Part shown: positions 9,501 through 21,158 of the stretch, one piece after another | Numbering within the stretch: the stretch's first letter is position 1 | How the letters are laid out: the number at the start of each line of letters is the position of its first letter | Source: Micractinium sp. NFX-FRZ | Lineage: Eukaryota; Chlorophyta; Trebouxiophyceae; Chlorellales; Chlorellaceae | Assembly: GCA_029339195.1 (NCBI GenBank) | Contig: JAPTJF010000493.1 | Coordinates: 1-44,589 of the forward strand | Direction of reading: 5' to 3' | Length of the DNA stretch: 44,589 nt | The notes under the pieces: model-generated | What the model was told of the DNA's origin: nothing | Databases searched by the model: none | What the model saw: the letters and a program-made list of their open reading frames with translations, nothing else | Program-made: the position numbers and the translations under genes

Positions 9501-11149
9501 AGGCAGAGCGCGGAGTGGAGCACTGAGCGCCGCCTGGGCGTGCAGCTGCCGCATGCTCCCTAAGCCACACCGATTGCTTCAAGCAAAGCTGACATCAGCC
9601 AAGCAGCCAGCCAGCCAGCCCCTGCCTCCCTGCCTGCCTGCCTGCTACCCCATGCACCCCTGCTCACTGCTTGAGGCCCCGGGGGGCGCTGCACCAGAAG
9701 CCGCCGCTGACCATGCTCCTCGTCATGAGCTGCAGGGCGGGGCAGGGCAGCGTTGACGTCTCAGAGGGACACATGGGGTGAGATGGTGGGCGCACCGGCC
9801 CTGATCTTGTGGCGTCTTACGTTCTCAGTGTGGCACGTGCGTGAGCTCAGCAAGATTTGTGATGTGGAGCGTGTGGAGCAAGCGGGCAGCCGCCCAGCTG
9901 CCTGCCTGCCTGCCCACCAGCAAATGCCGGCCGGCATCCTGCCGGCACATTACCTGCACGGGCACCAACATTGAGCCGCCCTCCTTCTGGCACGCCCACT
10001 CCACTTGCTCCCGAAAGCCCCCGCCCCCGCCCACCTTGCAGGTCGCAGGGTTGGTCAGGCCCTGCATGCAGGCACGCGCCGCCTCCTCGCACTCATCCTG
10101 CGCCGCGTGCCCTGCAGGCAGCGGGCAGGCAGCGGGGGGGGGAGGGGGGCAAGGGACGGGCACTCGCAGTCAGCAAGGGTATCAGCTGGCACGGACGTAA
10201 CAAGCCAGCAAACCGCACCCTTTCCATGCACCAATACATGCCGCTGCCTGCCAGAGAGAAACCCTGAGAGCTGACCTGCGATTCCCATGGAGGTTGTCCA
10301 TTCACGGGAGTTGCGGCCGGTGCCGCCGCTGGCAGCAGCGCTGCTCTTCTTCACACGGTACCTGCGGCAGCAACAGAATAAGAAGCCAGAGGGGGAGGAT
10401 TGTACGTGACAGTTCATACAAAGTGTGGGCCACAGCAAAACACACGGGGGACAAGGCACAAAGTGGGGGTGGGGCGTGCATGAGCAGGTGCGCGTGTTGG
10501 ATTTGATGCGGATCAGTCAAGAGGGGTGCAAAGTGTGCTGGATACGCCATGCTGGCACTGGCCACTCCGTGCACCCGTTGTAGTCCAAACCCTGCCTCCC
10601 AGCCCAGCACAGAACTGAGGATTGGCCACAAAGTTGTATTGGCGGCAAAGCAATCAGGGTCTCAGCAGGCTGTGTGAGAGGCGCTCACGTGCGGGTGCGG
10701 CGCTCTTCTTGCAGCGCCTGCTCCGCCTGCTTGGAGAAGATGTGCTCGTTGTAGTTGACATCCTTCTTGCTCCTACAGGGCCAGCCAGGGAACGACTATA
10801 GGTATAGTGGAGCTGGTGTTTCCTGCGATGTGAGGACAGGGCGGCGGCGGACCTCTCTTGTTGTTGCTGGCCGTCCCCGGCCGGCCGCTTCGCCCTTGCT
10901 GCACGTTCTGCGCGGGCACAGTTCGCACCTGCCCGACCGTCGCAGGTCCTCTTCCTTGATGTCCACGAACTGGGCGCTTTTGGGGGGCTTGGGCTTGGCT
11001 GCCGCCGCCGCGGCGCGCGCCGCCTGGCTGGCTTGCTGGGAGGCGTTCATATCGTTCACCGCGTTGGTCACGCCCAGCTCTTGCATCCGCCGCCGGTTCT
11101 CCTCGATGCGGCGCGCCCGCTGCAGCTCCAGCTCCGTGAGGCCGCTCAT
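6592..11149 (-). CDS. B3 DNA-binding protein with C-terminal chromodomain
   Basis: Twelve exons encode 537 residues: 10929-11149, 10689-10772, 10276-10361, 9954-10111, 9668-9729, 9268-9364, 8830-8916, 8292-8410, 7791-8079, 7344-7550, 7060-7166, 6592-6688. The N-terminus (RARRIEENRRRMQELGV) resembles the conserved start of plant At3g19184/At5g42700-type B3 proteins. The B3 domain covers about 184-306: SMVSGGFWCSAP, then GFSGNWVGFACD, KLYPGDAVVCEL and TFGLVFHVFRA, matching the plant pattern SHVsGgFW...GW..F...L..GD..vF.L...F.V.I.RA. Residues 307-401 are very acidic, and 402-470 are Lys/Ala-rich like an H1 tail. A chromodomain follows at 485-521 (VFEVERIL...HIKWLGYEETTWEP), with aromatic-cage positions F486, W507 and Y510 kept. 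Expected role: nuclear DNA-binding regulator that also reads methyl-lysine histone tails. The domain calls are firm; the role is inferred. Confidence 0.85.
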
Positions 11150-11661
11150 GGCTGCAAGAGTTTTGTTTGTGGGACGGGCGGTTAACTCGCGAACAGGCAG
11201 GGCAGGGCGCGCAGAGTAGGGGGCAAGCGGTGGATGGCGTGATCGCAGCCCCCAAATGCCGGGCCCGTTGGCCCTGCCAGCCTGGCATGTTTTTGAACTG
11301 CCGTCGAATTGCGGCGCCACGAGCCATCACTAGTGGCATGTCATCGACATGGCATGTATGCAGGGCCGTGTTGAAGCGCATCCGATGCCCCCACCACTTG
11401 CTGGGGGCCGCTCCCCTCGGCCGGTGGCCAGTGGCCCCGCCGCCTGTCTGCTGCCGGCACTTGCCTTCCTGTCCCCTCCCTGTGCTGCCCTTCCACCATC
11501 TGGACCATTCTTACAGGTCCAGCCCCAGCTACAGGCATAGCGTACATGGTAGGCATGAATGCCCGCATGGGCGGTGCAGTCAAAGGGCGCCAGACGGCTC
11601 GCCAGCTGATCAGCTGTATCAATACAGCCGCCGCTGCCGCCGCCGCCGCTGCTGCTGCTGC
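11150..11661. other. intergenic region upstream of B3 gene, downstream of UBA3
   Basis: About 510 bases between the UBA3 stop and the B3 start, both on the minus strand. It should hold the UBA3 3' UTR and the B3 promoter. A GCC/GCT run lies directly after the UBA3 stop at about 11626-11661. No coding exon is seen. Confidence 0.55.
11511..11515 (-). terminator. UBA3: candidate TGTAA poly(A) signal of UBA3
   Basis: Minus-strand TGTAA about 147 bases after the UBA3 stop codon, a typical distance. Assigned by motif and position. Confidence 0.5.
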
Positions 11662-11760
11662 TCATGTTTCCATGCCGCCATTGCTGCCGCTGAACTTGAG
11701 CCGCACTTTCATGGCTGCAGAAGAAGCGGGTGCAAAGGTCGACCCAAATGGGGCTCAGGG

Positions 11761-11800
<40 letters not shown>

Positions 11801-14800
11801 CGTCAGCCACCTCTGCTCTCATGGCCAGGGAAGCCGCAGCTCACGATGCCTGCTGGAGCGGCGTCCGTGTCATGACCTCACCGCCCGCCCCGTTCACCTT
11901 CCACTACCCTCACACATCACCAACTCCCACACAGCTGTCTGTTTGCCTCACCTCCCACCAGCTTCTTGTCGTTGACATGAATCACGCTGCCGTCGCCGTC
12001 TACCAGCTCGCACATGGGCTGTGCCAGAAGAGAGTGGGAAAGGGACACGATGGATGAAGAGCCAGGTTGGTACAGCACGCGAAGTTGGGGCAATGAAGGG
12101 AGGAGGCGGTGGCCGGGACGGGGGAGGTAAGCATGTACAGCAGGCGAGGTTGGGGCAATGAAGGGAGGAGGCGGTGGCCGGGGTCGGAACGCACGAGGCA
12201 GCAAGGCAGCAGGCGGGCGGAGCGTCTGGGTGGGGCGGTGGGGTGAGGGCGGGTCAGCAGGAGCAGCCGCGATGGAGTAAGCATTCCACGCGGGAGCAGC
12301 ACGCAATACAACGCCCTATGCCCCTCTGCCTCCGCCAACCCCTCCTGCCCACCCCAGGCCAAGCGGCCCCATCCACCCACAGCAGCTGCACACCTTTTCT
12401 AGGTTGTGCCGCGTCTGCGCCTCCAGCGCCCCGCGCAGGTACAGGTTGGTGCTGCCGTAGCTCACGCTGGGCGCGCTGCGGTCAGCAACCAGACGGGAGC
12501 ACGCACAGCAGCGGCATGGGTTGAGGGGGTGGGGGGCGGTGCAGGTTTGTGCTGGGCCGCGCGGGCAGCGGGACAGCAAGCGCCGGGCGACTGCAGGCAG
12601 CAGGTGGCAGCTGGCGCGTGGTGCCGTGCGGAGCGGTAATGAAGTGCAATGTGCAGCCCTCTATGTGCTCACAAGACACTGCATGCAGCAACCCAAACGG
12701 GCCCTTTCACATATGGGTGGTTGCAGGCCGTGCACCGGCGGCAGCATACTGTCCCAGGGTCCCAGGGAGGGGAATATATGTGGGCTCACCTCAGGTGCTT
12801 GCCTAGGTCTGGATCCGCCATGAGGCCATCTATCAGCTGCGGGGAAGGGCGGGAGCCATGCGCAGCAGGAACTTTCGGGTTCTGCGAATGTGCATTAAGA
12901 GGGGGGATAGCACGGTGGTCCCCGCCTCCCGCTTCCCCCCCCACCCGCCCACGCACCTGCTGCAGCGTGGACGAGGGCGCCACCTCGTAGCTCACTCCCG
13001 CCGAGCAGATGGGGCACTTGTCGTCCCGCTCATAGGGCGTGGTGAGCGTGTACACGCCATCGGTGCCCACGTACCTGCATAGGCAAGCAGTACAGTGTGA
13101 AGGCAGGGAGAAGGTTCGGGCAGACCATGGGGTGTGAGCGGCACAGACGGGAGGGGCCCGTGGGGCACTGGGGGCGCTTGCCAAAGGGTGCAGGCACGCC
13201 TGCCGCCCCGTCTCGCCTTTCCGCCCTATGCTTGCATCAGCCCCAGCAGCGCACGCCCCGCCACACTCTGCCTGCCTCCCCACCTTCCCACCAGCACCCC
13301 TCTGCCACGCCCGCATGACCCACCTGCCCAAATAGCTCCTGCTGTGCCTGACCCCTCCCTCCCTCCCTCCATCCCTCCCAGCCCAGCCCAGCCCCCCCGC
13401 ACATCATGTAGTTGTTGAGGCCGGTGGAGCACATGGTGACCATTTTGAGGGCCTCCAGCGTGCACTGGGCCGCCACTGCAGGAGGGGCGGAGGGGAAGAA
13501 GAGCGCAGGGGAGTGGGAGAGGCGCGGGGCAGCACGATGGCCGCAAACAGGGCATCCAAACAGGGTGCAGGGAGGGGGAGACGTGTCAGAGTGCACTGGC
13601 CCATTCGCGCAGGGGGTGTTGCACTACCGCTTGCTTGCACCTGCGCACACCTTATCACACTCCCCTCACTCCCTTTGCGCCCCGCCCCGAAATGGTCCGT
13701 TCTGTACAATTTGACAACAACATGTTGGGACCATCTTACGCTGCGCACCATCACCCTGCCGCTCCTCTCGCCCCGCCCACCCACCAATGGCGTTTGTTGA
13801 CGCGATTGCGGGGATGATGTTCTTCACCACCCCCTGGGTCAGCTGGTACGTCACGCCCTGCAGGCAGCAGTCGTGCAGGCAGGCGGGCAGGCAGGAGTGA
13901 GGGGCCAGCGGTAGTACAGTGGGGCAGCAGCACGGCCCAGCTTGGTCGCTTTCACCTGGTTGGCATACCCTGCCGCGTGCGCCCACACCCTGTCTCCCTA
14001 CCCAAACAAAAGCGTTGTGATTTGTCTGCAGGCATGCATGTACTGCACAATGCGGTGTGCATGAGCGGGTGCCACATGTGCGTGTCGCACACCTGGATGC
14101 CAAACTCCGCTGCCCGCGCCGTGGCCTTGTCAAACACCCACCGCATGTGCTCCTCGCAGTCTGCAGGGGAACGGAGATGGACTAAAAACCAGCGCCTGTC
14201 AAAGAAACAACAGAAGCTGTGGGGCCATCGGAATGAACCCTGCAGCGGCACCGGGCCGGGCGGACTGCCGAGCGTCTCCCGCTTGCTAAGCCTGCGCCCT
14301 ACCAGCCCTCTGGCAGAAGCATCCCCGCCGGATGCAAGAGTTGGGGAGGCACTTGCAAGCACCTTTCAAGAAGTACAAACTAGCACAATGCCCCTTGCCT
14401 GCGTCGAAGCTGTCGTCGGGGCGCTCCTTGGGCCACAGAATGATCTTGGCGTACTCAATGCAGTGGGCGGGGGACCTGCGGCGGTGGGTTTCATTGCGTT
14501 ACGGGAGAGGCAGGAGGCAGGCGAGATACTAACGGGTGTACAGCGGGAGGGGCAGCCTGTGGATGTGTCTTCCTGGCGTAATGCAGCGGGCCTGTGGGTG
14601 ACCAGCATCACGAGGACAGCGGAGGAGGGCAGGCAGGCAGGTAGGCAGCTGCGCTGGCAACATTGCACCCACCCACGCAGGCAGCCAGCCAGTGCTCCCT
14701 CCAGGGTCCCGCCACGCCTGCTGGTCTTAAACATCCAAGGCATTACTGCGCTTGCAAGGTGTATGTATGCTCACCTGGGCGTCTCCGCCAGCGTGCACAG

Positions 14801-17019
14801 CGGGAACTTGGTCTGCGGCGGGAAGAGCCACAGCGTGCACTCAAAGCAGGGGGTCACCCCTGGGATGAGCACCCTGCGCGGGGGCGGGGCGGCCAGGCAG
14901 GGGAAAAGAGGCAGTCAGGCGGGCAGGCAAGCGACAGTCAGGCGGGGGAAGGCAGGCAGCCGGGCAGACAGGAAGAGGGGCAGGCAGGTGGGAGGAGGGC
15001 GGCGGGCAGGCATTGCATGGTGGTAGGAGGCAGTGACTGGAGGCAGAGCAGTCAGCCGGAAGAGCCCCAGCACACTGGCGTGCCCAACACACACATCAAC
15101 GCCTCCAACATCAAACTTGACGTGAAGTGGCACGGCATGGCGCAGCACAGCACAGCACAGCGCACCTGGCGTGCCCCTTGAACCCCTCTGTCCCCCCGTC
15201 CACCATTGGCTTGATGGTGCCCAGGTCGGGCTGCCCCTCCTCATCGTACTCTGAGCAGGCAACAAGGGGGGAGGGGAGGGCCAGGCATAGAGAGTCGGTT
15301 GTGCTGTTGTGCATGCGGGGTGGAGGACAAGTGTGCAGTGAGGGGTCGAGAGGAGGAGCACAGTGGGCTTGGCAGCGCAGGGGTGCTTGCCTGCCACGCC
15401 TGACCGCACCCGGGAGCTACAGCACCCCTGGAGCCCTCACCGGGCAAGCCGCCCACCCTGCCCACCCTGGGGACATGTGACGCCCGCCCTGGGACCACGT
15501 GACACCCACCCTGCCCACCCTGGGACCATGTGACCGCCCATCCTGCCCATCCTGGGGACGTGTGACCAACCCCAACCACGCCGTCTCTTCATCTTGCCAA
15601 GTGTGTGTTTGCTTCGCCCTTCGCCCACCTAGGAAGGATCACGTCACCGGCCCACCCCTCAACATCTGCATAATCATGCTGCCATGCCGGCAACCTATGC
15701 ACCCACCTAGGAAGGAGCAGGCCACGGAGTTCATGTAGCGCCGCGCCTCCAGCGAGTCCAGGCCCAGCACGATGACGTGGAACTGCTGGTAGAAGTCCAG
15801 CGGCTTCTCCTGCAGCAGCAAGAGAGGGTGTGCTGGTAACAGTATGTCCGGGCCCAACACAAGAACAAATAAAACTAAGAGTGCAGCGGCTGCTGCTCTT
15901 TGCAGATGGGGGAGAGAGAGGAACAGGGAGGGAGGTGGGGCTGCTCGATGCCAGCCCAAGTGGGATCACATGGGAATCGAAGACTGCCAGGCAGCACCCA
16001 CCCAGCCCCGCCGCCCCCCCGCCCCCGGGGCTGCCGGCGTGCCTGGATCATGCAGTGGTGCGCTGTAACGGTGACACCTGGTATGCGCTGCTGGATGCGC
16101 TGCGCCGCCACCTCGGCTTTGGAGCGCCCCACGTCCTGCATCCTGCAGTGGGAAGGCGGGGGGCAGCGCAGCGCAGCACAGCGCAGCGCAGCATGGCACC
16201 GCACACACTCAGCTTGGCATGGCGCATGGCACTGCTGGATGCGCAGGGCTGCCACCTCAAGCCTTGGAGCGCCCCACGCTTTGCATCAAGGCAGAGGTTG
16301 AAGTAAGACACATCAGCCACGCCAGCCATGTTGACCAGGCCGCCCCTGGCAACTTCACTGCACATGACGACCGCTCCCCCTTGCACACACCTGAACAGGA
16401 ACTGGCGGTTCAGGTTTGACACATCAATCGTGTCCATGTCGATGACGTCGATGTTGCCAAACCCGCTGAGGGCCAGGTCTTTGAGCAGCTCGCAACCTAG
16501 CCCGCCAGCACCCACGACGAGCACACTGCATGCACTCATGGGGGACGCAGACGCAGGGAAGGAAGGGAGCGGCAGTAGGCCGGCGGCGGCAGCGGCGGCT
16601 CAGTGTATGTGGCAACAGGAAGGCTGCTTCATGGCCCCGATAGTCATGAAGATAGATTTCACGGGCATGTGCATCCTCAAGTATTCAGGATGTCATCTAA
16701 AGTCTGAAGTACGCAGCGACAGTGAGCAGCGGCCACTGGCGGCAGCGGGAGGACCGCCACGGCCGCCGCTGACAGCACAGTGCGCACTGGCGGGTGGTTT
16801 ACCCCGCTTCTGGATCCTTGATATTATCAACGCCAGCTCAAATGGCCGAGACGCGAGACAGCCGGGCAGCGGCAGACTGGGCGCCATCGGCGGCGCTCAC
16901 CGGCAGTCACTCTCCAAGAACTCCCGGATCTCGGGACCCGGCTCAAATCCAGGCCCGACTACATTGCCCTGCCGGGTTAACAGGTAGTCCAGGTCGCGCC
17001 AGCGACCCTCCAGCTCCAT
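11662..17019 (-). CDS. UBA3: NEDD8-activating enzyme E1 catalytic subunit
   Basis: Fifteen exons encode 432 residues (human UBA3 has 463): 16901-17019, 16391-16525, 16043-16142, 15707-15809, 15166-15250, 14775-14873, 14399-14475, 14093-14160, 13785-13857, 13403-13475, 12957-13074, 12790-12836, 12394-12475, 11952-12018, 11662-11714. With an APPBP1/AXR1 partner, this enzyme adenylates NEDD8 and passes it to its own cysteine for cullin neddylation. Visible landmarks are the ATP loop [19 protein letters not shown] (45 on), SNLNRQFLF, the zinc ligands C190/C193 (CFEC) and C331/C334 (CPIC), catalytic C207 in [11 protein letters not shown], and [20 protein letters not shown]. The C-terminus has the ubiquitin-fold region. 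Introns 3 and 7 use GC donors (at 16042 and 14398); for intron 7 a GT donor 36 nt further on would add 12 residues in frame. An open upstream extension to 17253 lacks family similarity, so the start was placed at MELEGRW. Confidence 0.95.
11759..11801. repeat. (GGCA)n microsatellite in UBA3 last intron
   Basis: About ten GGCA units within the intron 11715-11951. Confidence 0.9.
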
Positions 17020-17910
17020 GTAAGCCGATCGAGGGGCCAAAGCGGCGTCCAGAACAATCAGTCCAACACACGCCAGTGTCGAAGTGAACTGCGGCAGATC
17101 AAAAGGCCCATACTGGGAGTGCCGCCGGAGCGCCACGCAGGCGGCAGCGGCAGCGCGCGGCACCGGTCGTGACATGCACTTTTTGATTTGGTACGCCTCA
17201 TTTCTCTGAACGTGGGTTTGTTCCAGGGCATATGAGGGGCATATGAGGGCCATGTGAAGGCATGAAGAGAGGAGCCCGATGGGCAGATGAAGGCAGGCTA
17301 CGGCATGTGCTGGAACTAGTACGCAGACGGCACAGCACAGGGCAGTAGGGCCTCTGCTCGCTCAACAGCCATGCCCTGCTCCCCAGCATCACTTCCTCTC
17401 AACGTGCTGTTTCCTCGGCGCGTGAAGGCTGCCAAAAGCCACAGGGCTGTGCGGAGCTTGCAGGAAGAAGGGCAGGCGGCTGCTGCGGGTTCAGCTGCCG
17501 GCTCATTGGTGCACTGGTTGAGGTATTAAGGGGGGAGCAGGCAGCCCAGCCGTGACAGCATAAGTGGCCGCATCACACTGGAGAGCAGAGTGACCAGCTG
17601 GCAGGGGTGCCACTGCGTGCACTGCGGGGACAGGCGGGGCGCTGGCTCAAATGCACTCTAAACGTTAGCCACACGAGGTTTCCAAATCAACAGCACAGAG
17701 CTCTGCCACATTGCCCCGCTTCTACGACTGCTGCACACTGCTTGCTTTCCCGCACCCATTCAACATAACAGGATAAATCTCATAAAGCACATGGATGATA
17801 GGGGGGTGCGCTCCATGGACAACACAGCGCATGGAGGGTGCAGGCGGTACAGGGAAGCAGGCAAGAGGAACGACAGGAGGAGCAGAATGAACATGGTGCA
17901 GGTTTGGTGC
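17020..17910. other. intergenic region between ankyrin paralog and UBA3
   Basis: About 890 bases, with both flanking genes on the minus strand. It should hold the ankyrin 3' UTR and the UBA3 promoter. Only short open frames without protein sense are visible, and no TGTAA signal for the ankyrin gene was found. Confidence 0.5.
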
Positions 17911-20364
17911 TCATGCAAGGCACAGCGCCAGCACTTGGTGCGCCAGCGGGGCGGGCAGGTGCACACCCAGGCGCTGCTGCCGGCGTGCCAGGCACATCGC
18001 GGCCGTGCGCAGGCGCAGCGCATCCTCAACCGGCAGGTGTGCCACCAGCTGGCCAGCCTGGGCGGTCGAGTGAGTCAGCGCTGTTGGCAGGGCACTGCCC
18101 AGCCCGGGGCAGGGCGCCGGTACCTGCCCCCATTCTGCCGGGTTGAGAGGAAGTCTGGCAGCCACCAGGTCGGCATAGAGCGGCACTGCCAGCTCACCAG
18201 TGCGACCCAAGACTGCGAGCACTTGCTGAATGGGGCCTGCGCCGAGGAGGCAGCGGGCTGCGTCCCGGTGCTGGTGTTCCAGGGCGAGATCCAGTGGTGT
18301 CTTCAAATCATCAGCTCTGGTCTCTGCAGTGGCTGGTGCCGCCCTCACCAGCGCTGCAGCAACTGCCGCATGGCCCTGCTCAGCTGCCCAGTACAGGGGC
18401 AGCCTGCCTTGCACGTCTGCAGCCGCAGCCGTGACAAATGCGGATTCCAGCAGAGCCTCTGCAATAGCTGTGTGACCCTGCGAAGTTGCCATGTGAAGAG
18501 GGGTAACTAATTCCTCACTCACTGCTCCGGCAGTGGCTGGCGCTGCTGCCAACAACACTTGCACAACGGCCAGGTGGCCGCTAGAGGAGGCATGGTGGAT
18601 GGGCACAAAACCCTGCCGATCAACTGCCGTGGCCATGGCAGGAGCAGCACCCAGGAGCGCCTGCACGGCAGCAGTGTGGCCCGCCGCGGCTGCGCAGTGG
18701 AGCGGGGTCACGCCCCGCTGGTCAGTGGCTGTTGCGGTGGCTGGGGCTGCCGCCAGCAGGCTTGACACAAGATTGTCGAGGCCACAGATAGCTGCCCAAT
18801 GGAGAGGAAGACTGCCGTCTTCATTTGCAGCCGTAGCCGTGGCAGGCGCGGCTGCCAGCAGCAGCTCTGCTGCGCCGGCATGCCCATTGCGGGCTGCCAG
18901 GAGCAGAGGAGTCGAGCCCTTTTGAGTCGTAGCTGCTACCGTGGCTGGTGCGGCTGCCAACAGTGCCTGCATCGTGGCTGCATGGGAGACGGCATGGTGG
19001 ATGGGCATGTAACCCCCTCCATCAAATGTTGTGGCCGTGGCTGGAGCAACTGACAGCAGGGCCTGCGCAACAGCAGTGTGGCCCTCGAGTGCTGCATAGT
19101 GAAGCGGGGTCATGCCCAGCTGGTCGGTGGCTGTTGCGGTGGCTGGGGCTGCCGCCAGCAGGCTCGACACGACATCATCGTACCCCTGGGCAGTTGCGTA
19201 GTGGAGAGGCAGGCAGCCCCGATCATCTGCAGCCGCAGCCGTGGCATGAGCGGCTGACAGCAGCCCTTGCACCACAGCCATGCACCGTACGCAAGATGCG
19301 TAGTGGAGGGGTGTCGAGTTGTCGAGGAGGTTGATGGCAGCAGCTGTGGCTGGTGCAGTGGCCACCAGCAGCTGCGCCACGTCCGCATGCGCGTATTTGG
19401 CTGCCAGGTGGAGCGGGGTGTTCCCGTCCACGTCAGCCGCCTCTGCGGCTTCCGGGGCGGCCGCCAGCAGTGCCTGTGCAGCGCCTGCCATCCCAAACTC
19501 AGCGGCCGTGTGGAGGGGGTTCTTGCCGCCCCTGTCCACAGCGCGTGCCGTGGCTGGGGCTGCCTGCAGCAGCAGCTCAGCCACAGCAGCACTGCCCGCA
19601 AGGTGCAGGGGTGCCCTGCCACTGCCAGAGACGACGGCACTAGCGGTGGCTGGTGCTGCAGCCAGCAGAACTTGGACGACTGCCGCATGCCCCACAAATG
19701 CTGCCTTGTGAATAGGCAGGAGATTCTCGCCGTCTCTGGTCTCTGCTGTGGCTGGCGCCGCCGCTAACAACATCGCCGCAACGTTCGCGTGCCCCTGCTC
19801 AGCTGACAGATGGAGGGGTGTCCGGCCATCCTCAATCGACGCCTGTGCTGTGGCTGGCGCCGCTGCCAGCAGCAATGCTGCAACATCGGCATGACCCCAC
19901 TCGGCTGCCACGTGCAAGGGCATTCGACCATCCTCAGCTGCCGCCTCTGCTGTGGCGGGCGCCGCTGCCAGCAGCAAGGCTACGACATCGGCGTGGCCCT
20001 GCTCAGCTGCCAGGTGGATAGGGGTCCAGCCGTCCTCATCCCCTTCTGTCACTGCCTCTGGCGCTGCTGCTGCAAGTTGGGCAGCAGCGGCAGCATGCCC
20101 ATGCTCAGCTGCTTCATGTAAGGGAGTGAGCCCCCTGGCGTCAACAGCCGTGGCCGTCTGCGGTGCCACCGTCAGCAGCTGCTGCACTGCGGCGGCATGG
20201 CCTGCGCTGGCGGCGGCGTGCAGTGGCGTCACCCCCTGCTCAGTTGCTGCACTGGCCATGCTGGGTGCACCTTCCAGCAATGCCGCCAGCTCTGTTGTGT
20301 TGCCTGCCTGGGCAGCTGCATGCGCCGCGGTCCAGCCAGCTGGTGCACCAGCATTGCCGGCCAT
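17911..20364 (-). CDS. 21-repeat ankyrin protein, inverted paralog
   Basis: A single-exon, 817-residue paralog of the protein at 2700-5864. It begins with the same N-terminal block (AGWTAAHAAAQAGN...LLEGAPSMAS), has 21 ankyrin units by eye instead of 28, and ends with the same ~105-residue non-ankyrin domain (LPLNPAEWGQVPAPCPGLG ... RRQQRLGVHLPAPLAHQVL). The 237-residue length difference is close to seven repeats, lost or gained mainly in the central and C-terminal array. Role: protein-binding scaffold, cytosol or nucleus; partners unknown. A TATA-like element lies about 160 bases upstream of the start. Both paralogs keep intact frames, so both are probably functional. Confidence 0.9.
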   Translation of the reverse strand: MAGNAGAPAGWTAAHAAAQAGNTTELAALLEGAPSMASAATEQGVTPLHAAASAGHAAAVQQLLTVAPQTATAVDARGLTPLHEAAEHGHAAAAAQLAAAAPEAVTEGDEDGWTPIHLAAEQGHADVVALLLAAAPATAEAAAEDGRMPLHVAAEWGHADVAALLLAAAPATAQASIEDGRTPLHLSAEQGHANVAAMLLAAAPATAETRDGENLLPIHKAAFVGHAAVVQVLLAAAPATASAVVSGSGRAPLHLAGSAAVAELLLQAAPATARAVDRGGKNPLHTAAEFGMAGAAQALLAAAPEAAEAADVDGNTPLHLAAKYAHADVAQLLVATAPATAAAINLLDNSTPLHYASCVRCMAVVQGLLSAAHATAAAADDRGCLPLHYATAQGYDDVVSSLLAAAPATATATDQLGMTPLHYAALEGHTAVAQALLSVAPATATTFDGGGYMPIHHAVSHAATMQALLAAAPATVAATTQKGSTPLLLAARNGHAGAAELLLAAAPATATAANEDGSLPLHWAAICGLDNLVSSLLAAAPATATATDQRGVTPLHCAAAAGHTAAVQALLGAAPAMATAVDRQGFVPIHHASSSGHLAVVQVLLAAAPATAGAVSEELVTPLHMATSQGHTAIAEALLESAFVTAAAADVQGRLPLYWAAEQGHAAVAAALVRAAPATAETRADDLKTPLDLALEHQHRDAARCLLGAGPIQQVLAVLGRTGELAVPLYADLVAARLPLNPAEWGQVPAPCPGLGSALPTALTHSTAQAGQLVAHLPVEDALRLRTAAMCLARRQQRLGVHLPAPLAHQVLALCLA

Positions 20365-20435
20365 TGCTCACGATTGACAGGTCCTGGGTCAACGAACGAG
20401 GGGGCACAGGGCAGCCTGTTGAGGTTGGGGAGGGT
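17911..20435 (-). repeat. right arm of inverted ankyrin-gene duplication
   Basis: Inverted match to 2634-5864, including about 65 bases of 5' flank. The arms are separated by about 12 kb carrying the B3 and UBA3 genes. Confidence 0.75.
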
Positions 20436-20520
20436 GTGCCGACACGGCTGCCGACACGGCTGCCGGCGGAGCGCCAGCAGGAGCGGCTGACAGCCCAAGC
20501 TCGAGTAGCCGTGCCATATC

Positions 20521-20530
20521 ATTTATATAT
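20521..20530 (-). promoter_or_regulatory. TATA-like element for ankyrin paralog
   Basis: The minus strand reads ATATATAAAT, 157-166 bases before the ATG at 20364, in otherwise GC-rich DNA. Assigned by motif and position. Confidence 0.4.
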
Positions 20531-21114
20531 CAAACCTCTCGGCAGCCTCAGCCGGGTGCTTACCGCCAGATGCTCAGCCTAAGAGCACGCTCTTGCGGGC
20601 GCGGGGCGCTCGGGTGAGGAGAGGCAAGGATGCGTCACGGCAGAGGGGGAAAATGTTCATACATGACAATTCCACAGTTCCGAGGCGGGGGCGAGCAAGC
20701 ACCGCCGCATAGAAGTTCTGTGCAGTCCGCCGCGCTGTCCCACTTGCACAGCGCACACAGCGGCACCACTGGCAAAAACGGCAAGGGGCTGTGCAGGGTT
20801 TGCCTGTTCGTTCCAACACATGGTAATGTGCCACCCTGCCCATCTATGCAGCCAATTATAATTACCACTATGTCTCAGCTCCGCTGTTTGCCATGCATCA
20901 TGCCGCCTCAACCCGACCCTTGCTGCCTCCCCCGGTTTGCTGCCCACCGCCCTGCACGCACTGCCAATGAGCCCCAGCTCCCAATCCACGGCTGCATGAC
21001 ATCTACAGCACCCATGATGTTCATAGCAGCTACATGGCGCTCACACCGGCAGGAGGAGATCACAGGACGGCACGAGATGGCCTTGGCAAGGTTGCAAAAT
21101 GGGAGAGAAACGCC

Positions 21115-21158
21115 GAGAGAGAGGGGGGGGGGGGGGGAAGAGAGAGAGAGGGGGGAGA
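21115..21158. repeat. polypurine (GA/G) tract
   Basis: Low-complexity AG repeats around a 15-base G-run; prone to length error. Confidence 0.8.

Noticed and set aside
16900..16990. Segment resembling a tRNA T-loop (GCTCAAATCC)
   Set aside because: It lies in UBA3 exon 1, and no acceptor-stem or anticodon-stem pairing can be formed around it.
17020..17253. N-terminal extension of UBA3 to an upstream start
   Set aside because: The frame is open but unlike any UBA3 N-terminus. The family similarity begins at [10 protein letters not shown] just after the chosen start.
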